Assembly: GCA_001828855.1 (NCBI GenBank)
Contig: MHZT01000034.1
Span: 62,001 to 126,000 of the forward strand
Source: Rhodobacterales bacterium RIFCSPHIGHO2_02_FULL_62_130
Lineage (GTDB): Bacteria; Pseudomonadota; Alphaproteobacteria; Rhodobacterales; Rhodobacteraceae
Reading direction: 5' to 3'
Length of the DNA stretch: 64,000 nucleotides
Shown here: one piece after another, positions 1 through 9,453 of the stretch
How positions within the stretch are numbered: position 1 is the stretch's first letter
How the letters are laid out: each line of letters starts with the position of its first letter
Translations under genes and position numbers: made by a program
The notes under the pieces: model-generated
Databases searched by the model: none
Seen by the model: only the letters and a program-made list of their open reading frames with translations
What the model was told of the DNA's origin: nothing

Positions 1-1
1 G

Positions 2-547
2 ACCTTCGTGATCGACCCCGCCGCGCCCGATGCTGCCACGGCCGCCCAGATTTACCGTGCGGCGGGCCAGGAGGTGGTGATGCTGGCCAGCGGGATTCCG
101 GCAGGGGCCACCGCCTCCGATCTGGAACAGACCTTCCAGTCCCATGCCATGACCTTGCCCGAAGCTGTGGCCGTGCTTGATCTGGCAAGCGATGGCTTTC
201 AGGACAACCGCCCGCTGGCCACCCTTGTGGTGCCGGTGCTGAAATCCCAAGGCCGTGGCCTGCTGACCTTTGACCGTGGCCTGAATGCCGCCGATCAGGT
301 CGCCCGCAGGGATGGCGTCCGCGCGGCCACAATCTTCCGCATCCTCGACAGTGAAGGCGAGGAAACCCCGCTGATCCGCCGCTATCTCGACCGCGCCGCC
401 TTCAAGGCCGCGCAGGAAGGACGCGTTGTGGTCTTGGGCCAGACCCGCGCAGAAACAGTGGCGGCCATCCTTGAATGGACGGTCGAAGGCCGCGCCTCGT
501 CCGTCGCCCTTGCCCCCCTCACGGCTGTGCTGATCACGCCAAACTAG
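2..547 (+). CDS. Divergent polysaccharide deacetylase family protein, C-terminal part (YibQ-like)
   Basis: The reading frame is open from the first bases and enters as T-F-V-I-D-P, so the true start lies upstream and about 180 C-terminal residues are visible. The segment resembles the divergent polysaccharide deacetylase (DUF610/YibQ) fold: an alternating beta/alpha pattern with HAMTLPEAVAVLDLA, then LLTFDRGLNAADQVARRDG and a closing ALAPLTAVL. Members are usually periplasmic and are often encoded near cell-envelope proteases and amidases. Partners cannot be seen because the gene is cut by the window edge. It converges on trpE across a short repeat-bearing gap. The assignment is from pattern recognition only. 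Confidence 0.65.
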   Translation, partial: TFVIDPAAPDAATAAQIYRAAGQEVVMLASGIPAGATASDLEQTFQSHAMTLPEAVAVLDLASDGFQDNRPLATLVVPVLKSQGRGLLTFDRGLNAADQVARRDGVRAATIFRILDSEGEETPLIRRYLDRAAFKAAQEGRVVVLGQTRAETVAAILEWTVEGRASSVALAPLTAVLITPN

Positions 548-568
548 ACCGGACCGGCTTCCGACATC

Positions 569-705
569 CCCTTTGCATAAATATCCCGGGGGTGAGCGCG
601 GTACGCGCGAGGGGGCTGGCCCCCTGTGATGCAGGTCCCTTATGATGTCGACAAGACCCGCCACCAAAGGACAGGGGGTAGGGTGTGTGCTGGCACGCAC
701 CCTGC
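569..705. repeat. Intergenic palindromic repeats between convergent genes
   Basis: The gap between the deacetylase and trpE stops carries two dispersed repeats. At 569-600 is a reversed copy of the TATTT-tail repeat (TTTGCATAAATATCCC followed by GGGGG). At about 677-705 is a GTAGGG-led palindrome, GGTGTGTGC-tgg-CACGCACC with one wobble, of the kind seen again near 48.2, 48.3 and 54.8 kb. A GGGGGCtggCCCCC hairpin (611-626 region) lies between them. Lying between two gene ends, these probably act as bidirectional transcription ends, but that is inference. Confidence 0.6.
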
Positions 706-711
706 TTTTGG

Positions 712-2220
712 TCAGAGATTGCCGCGCCGGGTGAACATGCCGGCATCCTCGGCAGCACGCCGCAGGGCGCGGGATTTGTTGACGGTTTCCTGATATTCCG
801 CCTCGGGATCGCTGTCATAGACCACGCCACCACCGGCTTGGATATACAGTGTCTCGTCCTTCAGCACGGCAGTCCGCAGGGCGATGCAAAAGTCCATCTC
901 GCCATTGGCGGCGAAATAGCCGACGCCGCCGCCATAGACGCCGCGCTTTTCCGGCTCCAGCTCGTCGATGATCTCCATCGCGCGAACCTTGGGCGCGCCC
1001 GATACGGTTCCCGCAGGCAGGCCCGCCAGCAGGGCCGACAGCGCGTCCTCGCCATCTGCAATCTGGCCCACCACGTTCGAGACGATATGCATGACGTGGC
1101 TATAACGCTCGATGATGAATTGATCGGTCGGGCGCACGGTGCCGAGTTTTGCCACCCGGCCCACATCGTTGCGGCCAAGATCCAGCAGCATCAGATGCTC
1201 TGCCAACTCCTTCTTGTCGGCCAAAAGGTCAAGCTCCAGCGCCTTGTCCTCTTCCGGTGTCGCACCCCGTTTGCGTGTGCCTGCAATGGGGCGCACCGTG
1301 ACTTCGCCGTCGCGCAGGCGCACAAGGATTTCAGGGCTGGCCCCGATCACCTGAAAGCCGCCGAAGTTGAAGAAGAACATGAAGGGGCTGGGGTTGGTAC
1401 GGCGCAAGGACCGATAGAGCGCAAAGGGCGGCAGTTCGAACCGCTGCGCCCAGCGTTGGGAAGGGACCACCTGAAAGATATCGCCCGCGCGGATGTAATC
1501 CTTGGCCTTTTCCACCGCGGCCTTATAGCCGTCATGGGTAAAGTTCGACCGCATCTCGCCCACGACTGCCACCTCGCCCAGATCGCGGGCGGCAGCGGGG
1601 GCGCGGTCAAGGTCGCGCAGGGCGTCCATCACGCGCTCGGCGGCTTGGGCATAGGCGGCGCGCGCGGTCAGGCCAGAGGTGGCCCAAGCAGGGGCCACCA
1701 GCGTCACTTCGCCCTTCACCCCGTCCAGCACCGCCACCACCGAAGGCCGCATCAGCACGGCATCGGGAAGTCCCAAGGGATCGGGGTTCACATCGGGCAG
1801 ATGTTCCACCAGACGGATCATGTCATAGCCCAGATAGCCGAACAGCCCCGCGGCAATCGCAGGCAGACCTTCGGGCAGATCAATCCGCGATTCCGCGATC
1901 AGCGCACGCAAGGTGTCAAGCGGATGCCCCTGCACCGGCTGGAACGCTTGGCTGTCAAAGCGGGCCTCACGGTTGATCGCGGCGGCCTCGCCGTGGCATT
2001 TCCAGATCAGATCAGGCTTCATGCCCACCACCGAATAGCGCCCGCGCACCTCGCCGCCGGTCACCGACTCCAGCATGAAAGTGTCGGTCCGCGCTTCGGC
2101 CAGTTTCAGCATCAGGCTGACAGGCGTATCCAGATCGGCGGCCAGACGGGCATAGACGACCTGATTTTTCCCTTGCGACCATGCCGCCTCGAAGGCCTCG
2201 AACGAAGGCTCAAGTTTCAT
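712..2220 (-). CDS. trpE: Anthranilate synthase component I
   Basis: TrpE converts chorismate and glutamine-derived ammonia to anthranilate, the first committed step of tryptophan synthesis, as the large subunit with TrpG in the cytoplasm. At 502 residues it has the family length. The N-terminal domain has the LES element (residues 50-52) and RGRYS (59-63) of the tryptophan feedback site. The chorismate-binding domain carries LGRNDVGRVAKLG, GAPKVRAMEIIDELE (from 408) and AGGGVVYDSDPEAEYQE (461-477), which hold the Mg/chorismate contacts. It lies 21 bp downstream of ppiD on the same strand, a pairing common in Rhodobacterales. No trpG follows in the window, and no leader peptide or attenuator was seen. 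ATG start follows an AGGAG-type site. Confidence 0.96.
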   Translation of the reverse strand: MKLEPSFEAFEAAWSQGKNQVVYARLAADLDTPVSLMLKLAEARTDTFMLESVTGGEVRGRYSVVGMKPDLIWKCHGEAAAINREARFDSQAFQPVQGHPLDTLRALIAESRIDLPEGLPAIAAGLFGYLGYDMIRLVEHLPDVNPDPLGLPDAVLMRPSVVAVLDGVKGEVTLVAPAWATSGLTARAAYAQAAERVMDALRDLDRAPAAARDLGEVAVVGEMRSNFTHDGYKAAVEKAKDYIRAGDIFQVVPSQRWAQRFELPPFALYRSLRRTNPSPFMFFFNFGGFQVIGASPEILVRLRDGEVTVRPIAGTRKRGATPEEDKALELDLLADKKELAEHLMLLDLGRNDVGRVAKLGTVRPTDQFIIERYSHVMHIVSNVVGQIADGEDALSALLAGLPAGTVSGAPKVRAMEIIDELEPEKRGVYGGGVGYFAANGEMDFCIALRTAVLKDETLYIQAGGGVVYDSDPEAEYQETVNKSRALRRAAEDAGMFTRRGNL

Positions 2221-2241
2221 CGGGCGGCTCCTTTTCTGGTC

Positions 2242-4110
2242 TTACTGGAACTGGGCATGGACCGCGTTGATCGCGGCCTGATCCAGAGTGATCCCTGCCT
2301 CGGCGGTCAGGGCCGACGTGAACAGCGTGAAGGCATCCTGCGCGATGGCCTGTGCGGCTTGGGTTTGCAGCGACTCGCGCAGCGCAAGCGCATCCTCACC
2401 TTCGGTCACGGCGGGGGCGATGCTGTCAAGCTGCACAAGCGCGGTAAAGCCGGGGGCTTCGATCACCTGCAACGCGCCGACGGCCATGCCAAATACCGCA
2501 GGCAACAGCGTATCGGGCGCACCTTCGACAAAGCCCTGACGGTCAATCGCCGAGGTCACTTCAACGATGCCATAGGCCCCCAAGGACGCCCCGCCCTCGA
2601 CCGCCGATTTCGCGGCAATGGCATGGGCCGACAGCGCTTTGTCCAAAGTCTCGTCGCGCCATGCGGCCACCACCTTGTCGCGGACATCGGCCAAGGGTTG
2701 CGGCATCGGCGGGACGATTTCTTCCAGACGCAGGATCACCAGACCACCATCATCCAGCAGGATGGCTTCGGGGAAATCGCCTTCGGCAATCGCGGCAGCC
2801 GCCTTGCGGAAGGCCGGATAGGCGGCAATCTCGGCGTTGTCGTCGGCAGCTTCGGCATAATCGGTGGTGGCGATGGTCAGCCCTTGTTCCTTGGCGACAT
2901 CTTCCAGCGTGGCTCCGCCTGCCAGCAGATCATCCACCGCCTCGACCTTGTCGGCAATGGCGCGGCGGGCGGAATCGGTCTGCATTTCGGCGGCAAGGGC
3001 TGAGCGGGCCTCATCAAAAGTGGTTTCCTGAGCGGACAAGACGGCGTTCATGCGGAACAGCGCCGGTCCCAGATCGGATTGGAACGGGCCAACCACCGCC
3101 GGTCCTTCCAGCGCGAACACGGCGTCACCGGCGACGCCCAGTTCCTCTTTCGAGACATCGCCCAAGTCGATGTCTTCCAGCGTCAACTTGCGCTCGACCA
3201 CCAGCGACTCGAAGGTCTCGCCCGCATCAAGACGGGCTTTGGCGGCGGCGGCATCGGCTTCGGTGCCGAAAACCAGCCGCTCGACCAACCGCTTTTCCGG
3301 GATCACGAATTCGGAAATGCGGGTCTGATAGAGGTCTTTCAGCGCTGCCTCATCCACCGGCATATCCTTGGCCAGGGCATCGGGCAAAAGCGCTGCATAG
3401 GTCAGCCGTTTTGCCTCGGGGCGGGTGAATTGGGCAATGTTGGCATCGTGATAGGCGGTCAGATCAGCCTCGGTCGGTTCCGGCAGGGGGGTGGGCAGAT
3501 CGGCTTCGGTCAGGCGCAGCATCGAAAAGCCGCGCCGTTCACCCGACCATGCAAAGAGCGTATCGGTCAGCGCTGCGGGGGCCTGAAATCCGCCCACAAC
3601 AGCGCCCTGCAGCAACGACCGCGCGATGTCACCGCGCAGACCGGATTCGAAATCAGCCTCGGTCAGGTTGTTCTGTTGCAGGGTAAAGCGATAGGTTTCG
3701 CGATCAAAGCTGCCGGTCGTGCCTTGGAACGAGGCCATCGAGGTGATTTCCGAGGCCACAACCGCATCCCCTGCCGAGACGCCGATGCGGGCGGCCTCGT
3801 TGTCAAGGGCGGCGCGGGTGATCACCGATTGCAGCACCTTGCGGTCAAGGCCCAAGGCCTGACCTTGCTGCAGGTTGATCTGCTGGCCGAACTGCGCGCC
3901 AAAGGCGGTCAATTCCTGTTGCAGCGCGCGCGCATATTCGTTCGTGCTGATCTCTTTGCTGCCGACCTTGCCGATCGAGGTGATCCCGCCGCCAAAGTTG
4001 GTAACGCCAAAACCGCCAAGCCCACCGATGAGCATCGCCATCAGCACCCATGCCAGCACGGATGCCCCGCGGCGTTTCTTCGGCGTATCAGTTTCGGGCG
4101 CTTTGGACAT
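2242..4110 (-). CDS. ppiD: PpiD-type periplasmic peptidyl-prolyl isomerase / chaperone
   Basis: 622-residue inner-membrane-anchored chaperone of the SurA/PpiD type, expected to assist folding of secreted proteins leaving SecYEG. Residues about 16-38 form one transmembrane helix after a basic stretch (KKRRG), leaving the rest in the periplasm. Then come a SurA_N-like domain (about 45-190, with LDRKVLQSVITRAALDNEA) and a parvulin-like region (about 250-360, IPEKRLVERLVFG...EAKARLDAGETFE). Rhodobacterales PpiD proteins often have degenerate parvulin active sites, so isomerase activity is not guaranteed. It is first in an apparent ppiD-trpE transcript. Identification rests on topology, length and domain order. 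Confidence 0.87.
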   Translation of the reverse strand: MSKAPETDTPKKRRGASVLAWVLMAMLIGGLGGFGVTNFGGGITSIGKVGSKEISTNEYARALQQELTAFGAQFGQQINLQQGQALGLDRKVLQSVITRAALDNEAARIGVSAGDAVVASEITSMASFQGTTGSFDRETYRFTLQQNNLTEADFESGLRGDIARSLLQGAVVGGFQAPAALTDTLFAWSGERRGFSMLRLTEADLPTPLPEPTEADLTAYHDANIAQFTRPEAKRLTYAALLPDALAKDMPVDEAALKDLYQTRISEFVIPEKRLVERLVFGTEADAAAAKARLDAGETFESLVVERKLTLEDIDLGDVSKEELGVAGDAVFALEGPAVVGPFQSDLGPALFRMNAVLSAQETTFDEARSALAAEMQTDSARRAIADKVEAVDDLLAGGATLEDVAKEQGLTIATTDYAEAADDNAEIAAYPAFRKAAAAIAEGDFPEAILLDDGGLVILRLEEIVPPMPQPLADVRDKVVAAWRDETLDKALSAHAIAAKSAVEGGASLGAYGIVEVTSAIDRQGFVEGAPDTLLPAVFGMAVGALQVIEAPGFTALVQLDSIAPAVTEGEDALALRESLQTQAAQAIAQDAFTLFTSALTAEAGITLDQAAINAVHAQFQ

Positions 4111-4179
4111 GGGTGTGCCTGTCGGTAAAGGGTTTGCGCGTCTGTCTATGCGGTTGCAGCCAAGGGGGCAAGAGAAGGC

Positions 4180-5358
4180 TCAGCCCTGAAACGCCGCCAG
4201 CCTGCGGAACATTTCCGCAATGCCCGCCGCATCGACATTGGCAAAAGCGATGCGAATCTGGCGTTTGCCATCTTCTGACCCTTCGGGCTGAAACATCGTG
4301 CCGGGCAGCATCAGAAGCCCCGCCTCGGCCACCAGACGTTTGCACAGCGCATCCGAGGCAATGGGGAAGGGGTGTTCGACATAGGCAAAATAGGCACCGC
4401 AGCCCAGCAGCTTCCAGCCTGTCAGGGCAGAAAAGCCATCCTGCATGGCGCGACGGCGGGACAGGATTTCATCGCGTTCCCCCGCCACCCATTGCGAGAG
4501 GTTCTGCATCCCCCAAAGCGCCGCGATCTGGCCCAACTGGCTGGGGCAGATCGCGACGGTATCAAGGAACTTTTCCACCTCGGCCAGACGGTCTTCGGAG
4601 GCGACGATAGAGCCGACACGGTGGCCGGTCAGCCGGTAGGCCTTGGAAAAGCTGTAAAGCTGGATCAGCGTATCGGCCCAGTCAGGATCGGTGAACAGAT
4701 CGTGCGGGCGGCCCGTCCTGCTGTCGAAATCGCGGTAGGTTTCATCCACGATCAGCGCAAGGCCATGGGCGCGGGCCAGATCGCGGAAATCGGCCAAGGT
4801 CTGTGCAGGATATTCCACCCCGCCCGGATTGTTCGGGCTGACCAGCACGATGGCGCGGGTTTTCGGCGTGATCAGCGCCGCCGCATCAGCGGCACGCGGG
4901 ATCAACCCTTCGCCCGCCTTCAGCGGCACGCAAGCAACGCCCTGCATGTCGAGCCACATTTTATGGTTGAAATACCATGGGGTTGGCAGGATCACCTCAT
5001 CCCCCGCACCGGCAAGGGTGGACATCACGGCAGTGAAGGCCTGATTGCAGCCTTGGGTGATGGCGGTTTGCGTCGGCGTAATCGTGCCGCCATAGGCCGC
5101 CGACCACTGCGCCGCGATCTCGGCCCGCAGGGCGGGCAGGCCCAGCACGGGGCCGTAAAGATGCGCGTCGGGATTGTTCAGTGCTGCATCAGCCAGCGCT
5201 TGCCGAAGGCCCAAGGGGGGGCTGTCCACGGGGGCCGCTTGGCTCACGTTGATCAGCGGGCGTTCGGGCGGGAAGGTAACGCCCGTCAACCAGCGCCGCG
5301 CCTCCATCACCGGAGGGGCAAAGGTGGCGGCCATGGCGGGGTTCAGCGGATGGGTCAT
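4180..5358 (-). CDS. Class I/II PLP-dependent aminotransferase
   Basis: 392-residue fold-type I aminotransferase. Visible PLP features are LVSPNNPGG (173-181), the pyridine-nitrogen aspartate in IVDETY (D205), and the Schiff-base lysine K239 in YSFSKAYRLTGHRVG. This arrangement is typical of the aspartate/aromatic aminotransferase superfamily. The amino donor cannot be read from the sequence. Rhodobacterales paralogues are annotated simply as aminotransferases. It stands alone on the minus strand, separated from gpt by a hairpin-containing repeat, so it is probably transcribed independently. Confidence 0.88.
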   Translation of the reverse strand: MTHPLNPAMAATFAPPVMEARRWLTGVTFPPERPLINVSQAAPVDSPPLGLRQALADAALNNPDAHLYGPVLGLPALRAEIAAQWSAAYGGTITPTQTAITQGCNQAFTAVMSTLAGAGDEVILPTPWYFNHKMWLDMQGVACVPLKAGEGLIPRAADAAALITPKTRAIVLVSPNNPGGVEYPAQTLADFRDLARAHGLALIVDETYRDFDSRTGRPHDLFTDPDWADTLIQLYSFSKAYRLTGHRVGSIVASEDRLAEVEKFLDTVAICPSQLGQIAALWGMQNLSQWVAGERDEILSRRRAMQDGFSALTGWKLLGCGAYFAYVEHPFPIASDALCKRLVAEAGLLMLPGTMFQPEGSEDGKRQIRIAFANVDAAGIAEMFRRLAAFQG

Positions 5359-5402
5359 CGGTCTCGCTCCTTGACAGGGCAGGGTAGGCTGGGGGGCAGA
5401 CC

Positions 5403-5480
5403 GGGGGTTTCACACCCCCAAGCCTGTGTTTTCTTTAGAAAACACAGGCCCCCCGTGGGATATTTTCACGAAGAGGATCA
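5403..5480. repeat. Composite double-hairpin repeat with variable stem (copy 1)
   Basis: Two hairpins stand in tandem: GGGGGT-ttcac-ACCCCC (5403-5419), then a perfect 11-bp stem GCCTGTGTTTT/AAAACACAGGC with loop cttta g (5422-5449). A CCCCCG run and the conserved tail GGGATATTTTCACGAAGAGG follow. The same architecture with a different second stem occurs at 11,490-11,560. It lies between gpt and the aminotransferase. A terminator or mRNA-end stabiliser role is plausible but unproven. Confidence 0.72.
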
Positions 5481-5485
5481 GGGGA

Positions 5486-5989
5486 TCAGTCTTGACCGCG
5501 GAAGGGCTGCACATATTGCAGCGCCATGTCCCACGGGAAGAAGATCCAGGTGTCCTGGCTGACCTCGGTGATATAGCTGTCGACCATCGGCTTGCCCGAG
5601 GGCTTGGCGTAAACCGTGGCGAAATGCGCCTTGGGGTAAAGGCGGCGCACCAGTTCCAGCGTCTTGCCGGTATCGACCAGATCATCGACGATCAGAATGC
5701 CGGTGCCATCGCCCATCAGATCGGCCTGCGGGGATTTGGTCACCACGGCGTCTTTCTGCGACTGGTGGCTATAGCTTTTCACGCTGATGGTATCGACGAC
5801 GCGGATATCCAATTCGCGCGAGACGATCATCGCAGGCACTAGGCCGCCGCGGGTGATGCCCACCACGGCCCGCCAAGCCCCGTCATCCGGTCCCTTGCCA
5901 TCCAGCCGCCACGCCAGCGCCCGTGCGTCACGGTGAATCTGGTCCCAGCTGACGTGAAAACCTTTTTCGTGCGGCAGGCGGTCGGTCAT
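5486..5989 (-). CDS. gpt: Xanthine (guanine) phosphoribosyltransferase
   Basis: 167-residue purine salvage enzyme joining xanthine, guanine or hypoxanthine to PRPP in the cytoplasm. The PRPP loop is clear: [14 protein letters not shown] (97-110), with two acidic residues followed by [24 protein letters not shown] (42-60) is the second phosphate-binding element typical of Gpt, and length matches Gpt rather than HPRT. It stands alone between the LysE exporter and the repeat in front of the aminotransferase. Base preference follows from family membership and was not read from a specific residue. Confidence 0.92.
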   Translation of the reverse strand: MTDRLPHEKGFHVSWDQIHRDARALAWRLDGKGPDDGAWRAVVGITRGGLVPAMIVSRELDIRVVDTISVKSYSHQSQKDAVVTKSPQADLMGDGTGILIVDDLVDTGKTLELVRRLYPKAHFATVYAKPSGKPMVDSYITEVSQDTWIFFPWDMALQYVQPFRGQD

Positions 5990-6015
5990 GATCTTTCTCC
6001 GGTTGTCCCGTCAGT

Positions 6016-6639
6016 TTACTGCATTACGGCGATTTTCACGCCAAGAAGCGCCAGCATTCCGCCAAAGCAGCGGTCGATGGTGGCTTTCAGTCCAAGATAG
6101 GTGCGGCGCGAGGCATCGAGCGAGAAGATGCGCGCCACAAGCGTGTTCCAGATCGCCTCGTTCAGGAACACCACGACCATCAGCGCGGCAATCACCGCCC
6201 AGTTGGTGCCGGGCGGCACGGTGCCGATGAACAGTGAGGAAAACATCACCGCAGCCTTGGGGTTGGAATATTGCGTCAGCACCCCCAGCCGGAAGGCCGA
6301 CCATGCCGAACGCGGGTTACGGGCGGTGCCATCCTCGGTGATGTCAAGCGGCTTGGCAGCATCGCGCCACATGTGCCACGCCATCCACAACAGATAGGCT
6401 GCCCCCACCAGTTTGATCGCGGTCAGCGCGAAGGGGGCGTATTCGAACAGCAGCGACAGGCCGAACATCGCCGCCATTGCCCAACTGACAGCACCCACCG
6501 CAATGCCGCAGGCCAGTGCCATGCCGGTGCGAAAGCCTTCCGTCACGCCGATGCGCGCCGCCATCAGCACGGCAGGGCCGGGGCTGATGGCTACAAACAG
6601 ATGCAGCACGGCGACGGTCAGGAAGGCAGCGAGGGTCAC
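6016..6639 (-). CDS. LysE/RhtB-family amino acid exporter
   Basis: 207-residue inner-membrane protein with about six hydrophobic segments, beginning [20 protein letters not shown]. The SPGPAVLMAARIG motif directly after the first helix is diagnostic of LysE/RhtB exporters, which expel amino acids or their analogues. The open frame extends upstream into fabI, but the GTG used here makes the classic GTGA overlap with the fabI stop and places the hydrophobic segment at the N-terminus. Translational coupling to fabI is likely. Substrate is unknown. Confidence 0.88.
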   Translation of the reverse strand: MTLAAFLTVAVLHLFVAISPGPAVLMAARIGVTEGFRTGMALACGIAVGAVSWAMAAMFGLSLLFEYAPFALTAIKLVGAAYLLWMAWHMWRDAAKPLDITEDGTARNPRSAWSAFRLGVLTQYSNPKAAVMFSSLFIGTVPPGTNWAVIAALMVVVFLNEAIWNTLVARIFSLDASRRTYLGLKATIDRCFGGMLALLGVKIAVMQ

Positions 6640-7457
6640 TCTTTGCGACCCGTCACAACGTCGATGTCGGGCGCGTCCACCGCCTTCATGCCGACAACAT
6701 GATAGCCCGCGTCCACATGAAGATTCTCGCCCGTGGTGCCCGACCCCAGATCGGACAGCAGATACAGCGAGGCCTTGCCCACCTCTTCCTGCGTCACGTT
6801 GCGGCGCAGCGGCGAGTTCAGCTCGTTCCACTTCATGATATAGCGGAAGTCGCCGATGCCGGATGCTGCCAGTGTCTTGATCGGGCCAGCCGAGATCGCG
6901 TTCACGCGGATGCCGTCCTTGCCCAGATCTTCGGCCAGATACTTCACGCTCGCCTCAAGACCGGCCTTGGCCACGCCCATCACATTGTAATGCGGCATCA
7001 CCTTTTCCGCGCCGTAATAGGTCAGCGTCAGCAGGCTGCCGCCCTCGGGCATTATGGCGGCTGCACGCTGGCAAACGGCGGTAAAGGAATAGACGGAAAT
7101 ATCCATCGTCATCAGGAAGTTGGCGCGGCTGGTGTCAACATAGCGACCGCGCAATTCGTTCTTGTCGGAAAAGCCGATAGCATGGACCAGAAAGTCGATC
7201 TTGCCCCACAGCTTTTGCAGATGGGCGAAAAGGGCGTCGATCGAGGCCTCGTCCGAGACGTCACACTCGACAAATTCCTGCATCCCGATCGAGGCGGCCA
7301 GCGGCTCGACACGCTTTTTCAGCGCCTCGCCCTGATAGGAAAACGCGATCTCTGCGCCTTGGGCCGCGAGTGCCTGTGCGATGCCCCAAGCGATAGATTT
7401 GTCGTTGGCAAGCCCCATGATGAGCCCGCGTTTGCCTTGCATAAGTCCGGTTGACAT
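6636..7457 (-). CDS. fabI: Enoyl-[acyl-carrier-protein] reductase (NADH)
   Basis: FabI reduces trans-2-enoyl-ACP in the last step of each fatty acid elongation round. The 273-residue SDR protein shows the N-terminal cofactor loop [17 protein letters not shown] and the FabI-type Y-x6-K pair Y157/K164 in [15 protein letters not shown], plus the upstream YYG of the active site. [17 protein letters not shown] is the substrate-binding region. It is divergently transcribed from pdxH across about 100 bp and its stop overlaps the LysE start. As a triclosan-target-type reductase it is probably essential unless a paralogue exists elsewhere. Confidence 0.95.
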   Translation of the reverse strand: MSTGLMQGKRGLIMGLANDKSIAWGIAQALAAQGAEIAFSYQGEALKKRVEPLAASIGMQEFVECDVSDEASIDALFAHLQKLWGKIDFLVHAIGFSDKNELRGRYVDTSRANFLMTMDISVYSFTAVCQRAAAIMPEGGSLLTLTYYGAEKVMPHYNVMGVAKAGLEASVKYLAEDLGKDGIRVNAISAGPIKTLAASGIGDFRYIMKWNELNSPLRRNVTQEEVGKASLYLLSDLGSGTTGENLHVDAGYHVVGMKAVDAPDIDVVTGRKE

Positions 7458-7560
7458 TCAGTCTTCCCCGCCCACCTTGATTGTTAAAATGACGTGTAGG
7501 CGAGTTGTGCGCCTGCATCAAGGGCGCGGGCGCAGCATGGCCCGCGGTAAGGGGATCAGG

Positions 7561-8163
7561 ATGGACAGAACAGGTATTTTCGCGGGCGACGACCCCTTTG
7601 CGATTGCAAAGGCATGGCTGGCCGAGGCCGAGGCGCAGGAGATCAACGATCCAAATGCGATTGCGCTGGCGACGGTGGATGCCGATGGCCTGCCGAATGT
7701 GCGGATGGTGCTGCTGAAAGATATCGAGGACGCGGCTTTTGTCTTTTACACCAACTACGGCAGCAAGAAGGGGCAAGAGATCACCGCCAGCGGCAAGGCG
7801 GCCTTCGTGATGCACTGGAAATCGCTGCGGCGTCAGGTGCGGGTGCGGGGGCTTGTGGTGCGCGAAGAGGGGCCGCAGGCCGATGCCTATTACGCCTCGC
7901 GCAGTCTGAAATCGCGGCTGGGGGCTTGGGCCTCGGATCAGTCCAAACCGCTTTCCTCGCGTACACATCTGATGGCCGAAGTGGCAAAAGTCACCGCGAC
8001 GCACGGCATAAATCCCGCCCGTCCGCCGTTCTGGGGCGGTTTTCGCATTATCCCTTTAGAGATAGAGTTTTGGGCCGATGGCGCCTTCCGGTTGCATGAC
8101 CGTTTTCGCTGGAGTCGCGAAGTGCCTGAAAAGGCTTGGGAAATTACCAGGCTTAATCCGTGA
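7561..8163 (+). CDS. pdxH: Pyridoxamine 5'-phosphate oxidase
   Basis: PdxH oxidises PNP or PMP to pyridoxal 5'-phosphate with FMN and oxygen. The 200-residue protein contains [23 protein letters not shown] (FMN phosphate contacts), [11 protein letters not shown] and the C-terminal [11 protein letters not shown] typical of the family. The frame is open further upstream inside the fabI promoter region. The ATG chosen has AAGGGG 6 nt upstream and gives the family length. It is divergent from fabI. Confidence 0.93.
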   Translation: MDRTGIFAGDDPFAIAKAWLAEAEAQEINDPNAIALATVDADGLPNVRMVLLKDIEDAAFVFYTNYGSKKGQEITASGKAAFVMHWKSLRRQVRVRGLVVREEGPQADAYYASRSLKSRLGAWASDQSKPLSSRTHLMAEVAKVTATHGINPARPPFWGGFRIIPLEIEFWADGAFRLHDRFRWSREVPEKAWEITRLNP

Positions 8164-8282
8164 ATTTCGCGCTTCGTGAATGGAAGGGTGCCGAATAGCC
8201 GTAAAAAATGCTCTTGCATAAGGGGGGCGATTACCTGCATCACCTGCGCCATGGGGCTTATTGTGGGGAAACGGCCTTACCA

Positions 8283-8810
8283 ATGGAAGAGCAAGAAAAG
8301 GCTGAGGACATCGTCCACGGCCGCGTAAAATGGTTTGATCCCACCAAGGGATTTGGCTTCATCGTTGTGGACGACGCGCAGTCCGACATTCTGTTGCATG
8401 CAAATGTGCTGCGGAATTACGGACAAAGCTCGGTCGCGGATGGGGCTGGTATCGCGGTCATCGTGCAGCAAACGCCGCGCGGTGTCCAAGCTGTGGAAGT
8501 GGTCAGTATCGAGCCACCTCCCGGGGGGGCTTTCCCCTTGGGCGAAGAAGAAACGCAGGCAACGCCGGAAGAATTGGCCGCCCTGCCGCTTGAAGCCGCA
8601 CGGGTAAAGTGGTTCGATAAGGGTAAGGGCTTTGGCTTTGCCAATGTCTTTGGTCTGCCGGATGACGTGTTCATTCACGTTGAAGTGTTGCGTCATTCCG
8701 GCTTTGCGGACTTGCAGGCGGGCGAAGCTGTGTGTCTTCGTATCATCGAAGGTAAACGGGGCCGGATGGCCGTACAGGTGTTGTCATGGGAAGCTTCGGT
8801 TCGGGGCTAG
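8283..8810 (+). CDS. Double cold-shock-domain protein
   Basis: About 175 residues with two complete cold-shock domains: GRVKWFDPTKGFGFIVVDD near the N-terminus and ARVKWFDKGKGFGFANVFG in the second half, each with the RNP1 (KGFGFI/KGFGFA) and RNP2-like (ILLHANVL, VFIHVEVL) strands that bind single-stranded RNA or DNA. The domains are joined by an acidic, proline-rich linker (PPPGGAFPLGEEETQATPEE). Two-domain Csps are common in Rhodobacterales and act as RNA chaperones or antiterminators. The start is uncertain: in-frame ATGs also lie at 8208 and 8252, and none has an ideal ribosome site. The stop overlaps the DUF192 gene, suggesting one transcript. Confidence 0.9.
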   Translation: MEEQEKAEDIVHGRVKWFDPTKGFGFIVVDDAQSDILLHANVLRNYGQSSVADGAGIAVIVQQTPRGVQAVEVVSIEPPPGGAFPLGEEETQATPEELAALPLEAARVKWFDKGKGFGFANVFGLPDDVFIHVEVLRHSGFADLQAGEAVCLRIIEGKRGRMAVQVLSWEASVRG

Positions 8811-9268
8811 GTTTGGGTTTTGCAATCTGGGTGCAGGCGGGGATCGGTTTCGCCGCCTGCGCTCCTGATGGTCTTGATCTGCGTGGCCCCGGTGGGCAGC
8901 AGCATTTTACTGTCGAGGTCGCCGATGAGGCGGCAGAGCGGTCACAGGGGCTGATGTTCCGTGAAAAGATGGCCACATCGGCGGGGATGCTCTTTGTCTA
9001 TGAACAGCCCGTTCACGCGAAGTTCTGGATGAAGAACACACTGATTCCGCTGGATATGATCTTTGTGGATGCGGCAGGGCGGGTTACACGTGTCCATCCG
9101 AATGCGGTGCCGCATGACGAGACGCCGATCGACGGTGGCGAGGGTGTAAGTTTCGTTCTGGAAATCAACGGTGGCCTTGCACAGCGCATGGGCATCGTGG
9201 AGGGCGCCGAGATGCGCCACCCCGCTATCGCACAAACTGGGGCTGTCTGGCCCTGTAATGGCGAGTAG
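8786..9268 (+). CDS. DUF192 family exported protein
   Basis: 160 residues. An N-terminal hydrophobic segment (FAIWVQAGIGFAACA) looks like a signal peptide, followed by the DUF192 domain with EVADEAAERSQGLMFRE, VYEQPVHAKFWMKNTLIPLDMIFVD and HETPI-like and GVSFVLEINGG elements. The function of DUF192 is not established; the fold is a small beta-barrel found in envelope and halophile proteins. It starts 25 nt inside the 3' end of the cold-shock gene, pointing to translational coupling. tRNA-Pro follows on the same strand. Confidence 0.85.
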   Translation: MGSFGSGLGLGFAIWVQAGIGFAACAPDGLDLRGPGGQQHFTVEVADEAAERSQGLMFREKMATSAGMLFVYEQPVHAKFWMKNTLIPLDMIFVDAAGRVTRVHPNAVPHDETPIDGGEGVSFVLEINGGLAQRMGIVEGAEMRHPAIAQTGAVWPCNGE

Positions 9269-9310
9269 CGGCTTTTCAATCGCTGCAAAGCAGCGTATGC
9301 AGCGCTTAGT

Positions 9311-9387
<77 letters not shown>

Positions 9388-9453
9388 ATTTCCCGTATAT
9401 CCTTGTTCCGTGTGGGCTTTGGCACCATATTCGGGCCAAGCTATGGGGATGCC

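Noticed and set aside
685-3003. Long open frame opposite trpE and ppiD (772 codons)
   Set aside because: Antisense shadow in high-GC DNA; composition is His/Gln/Arg-rich without domains, and both opposite-strand genes are certain.
6016-6831. Longer LysE start inside fabI
   Set aside because: The added residues are antisense-like and remove the N-terminal membrane helix from the start; GTGA overlap with fabI is better.
7458-7560. Riboswitch or leader RNA in front of fabI, pdxH or trpE
   Set aside because: No recognisable aptamer, leader peptide or terminator-antiterminator pair could be seen.
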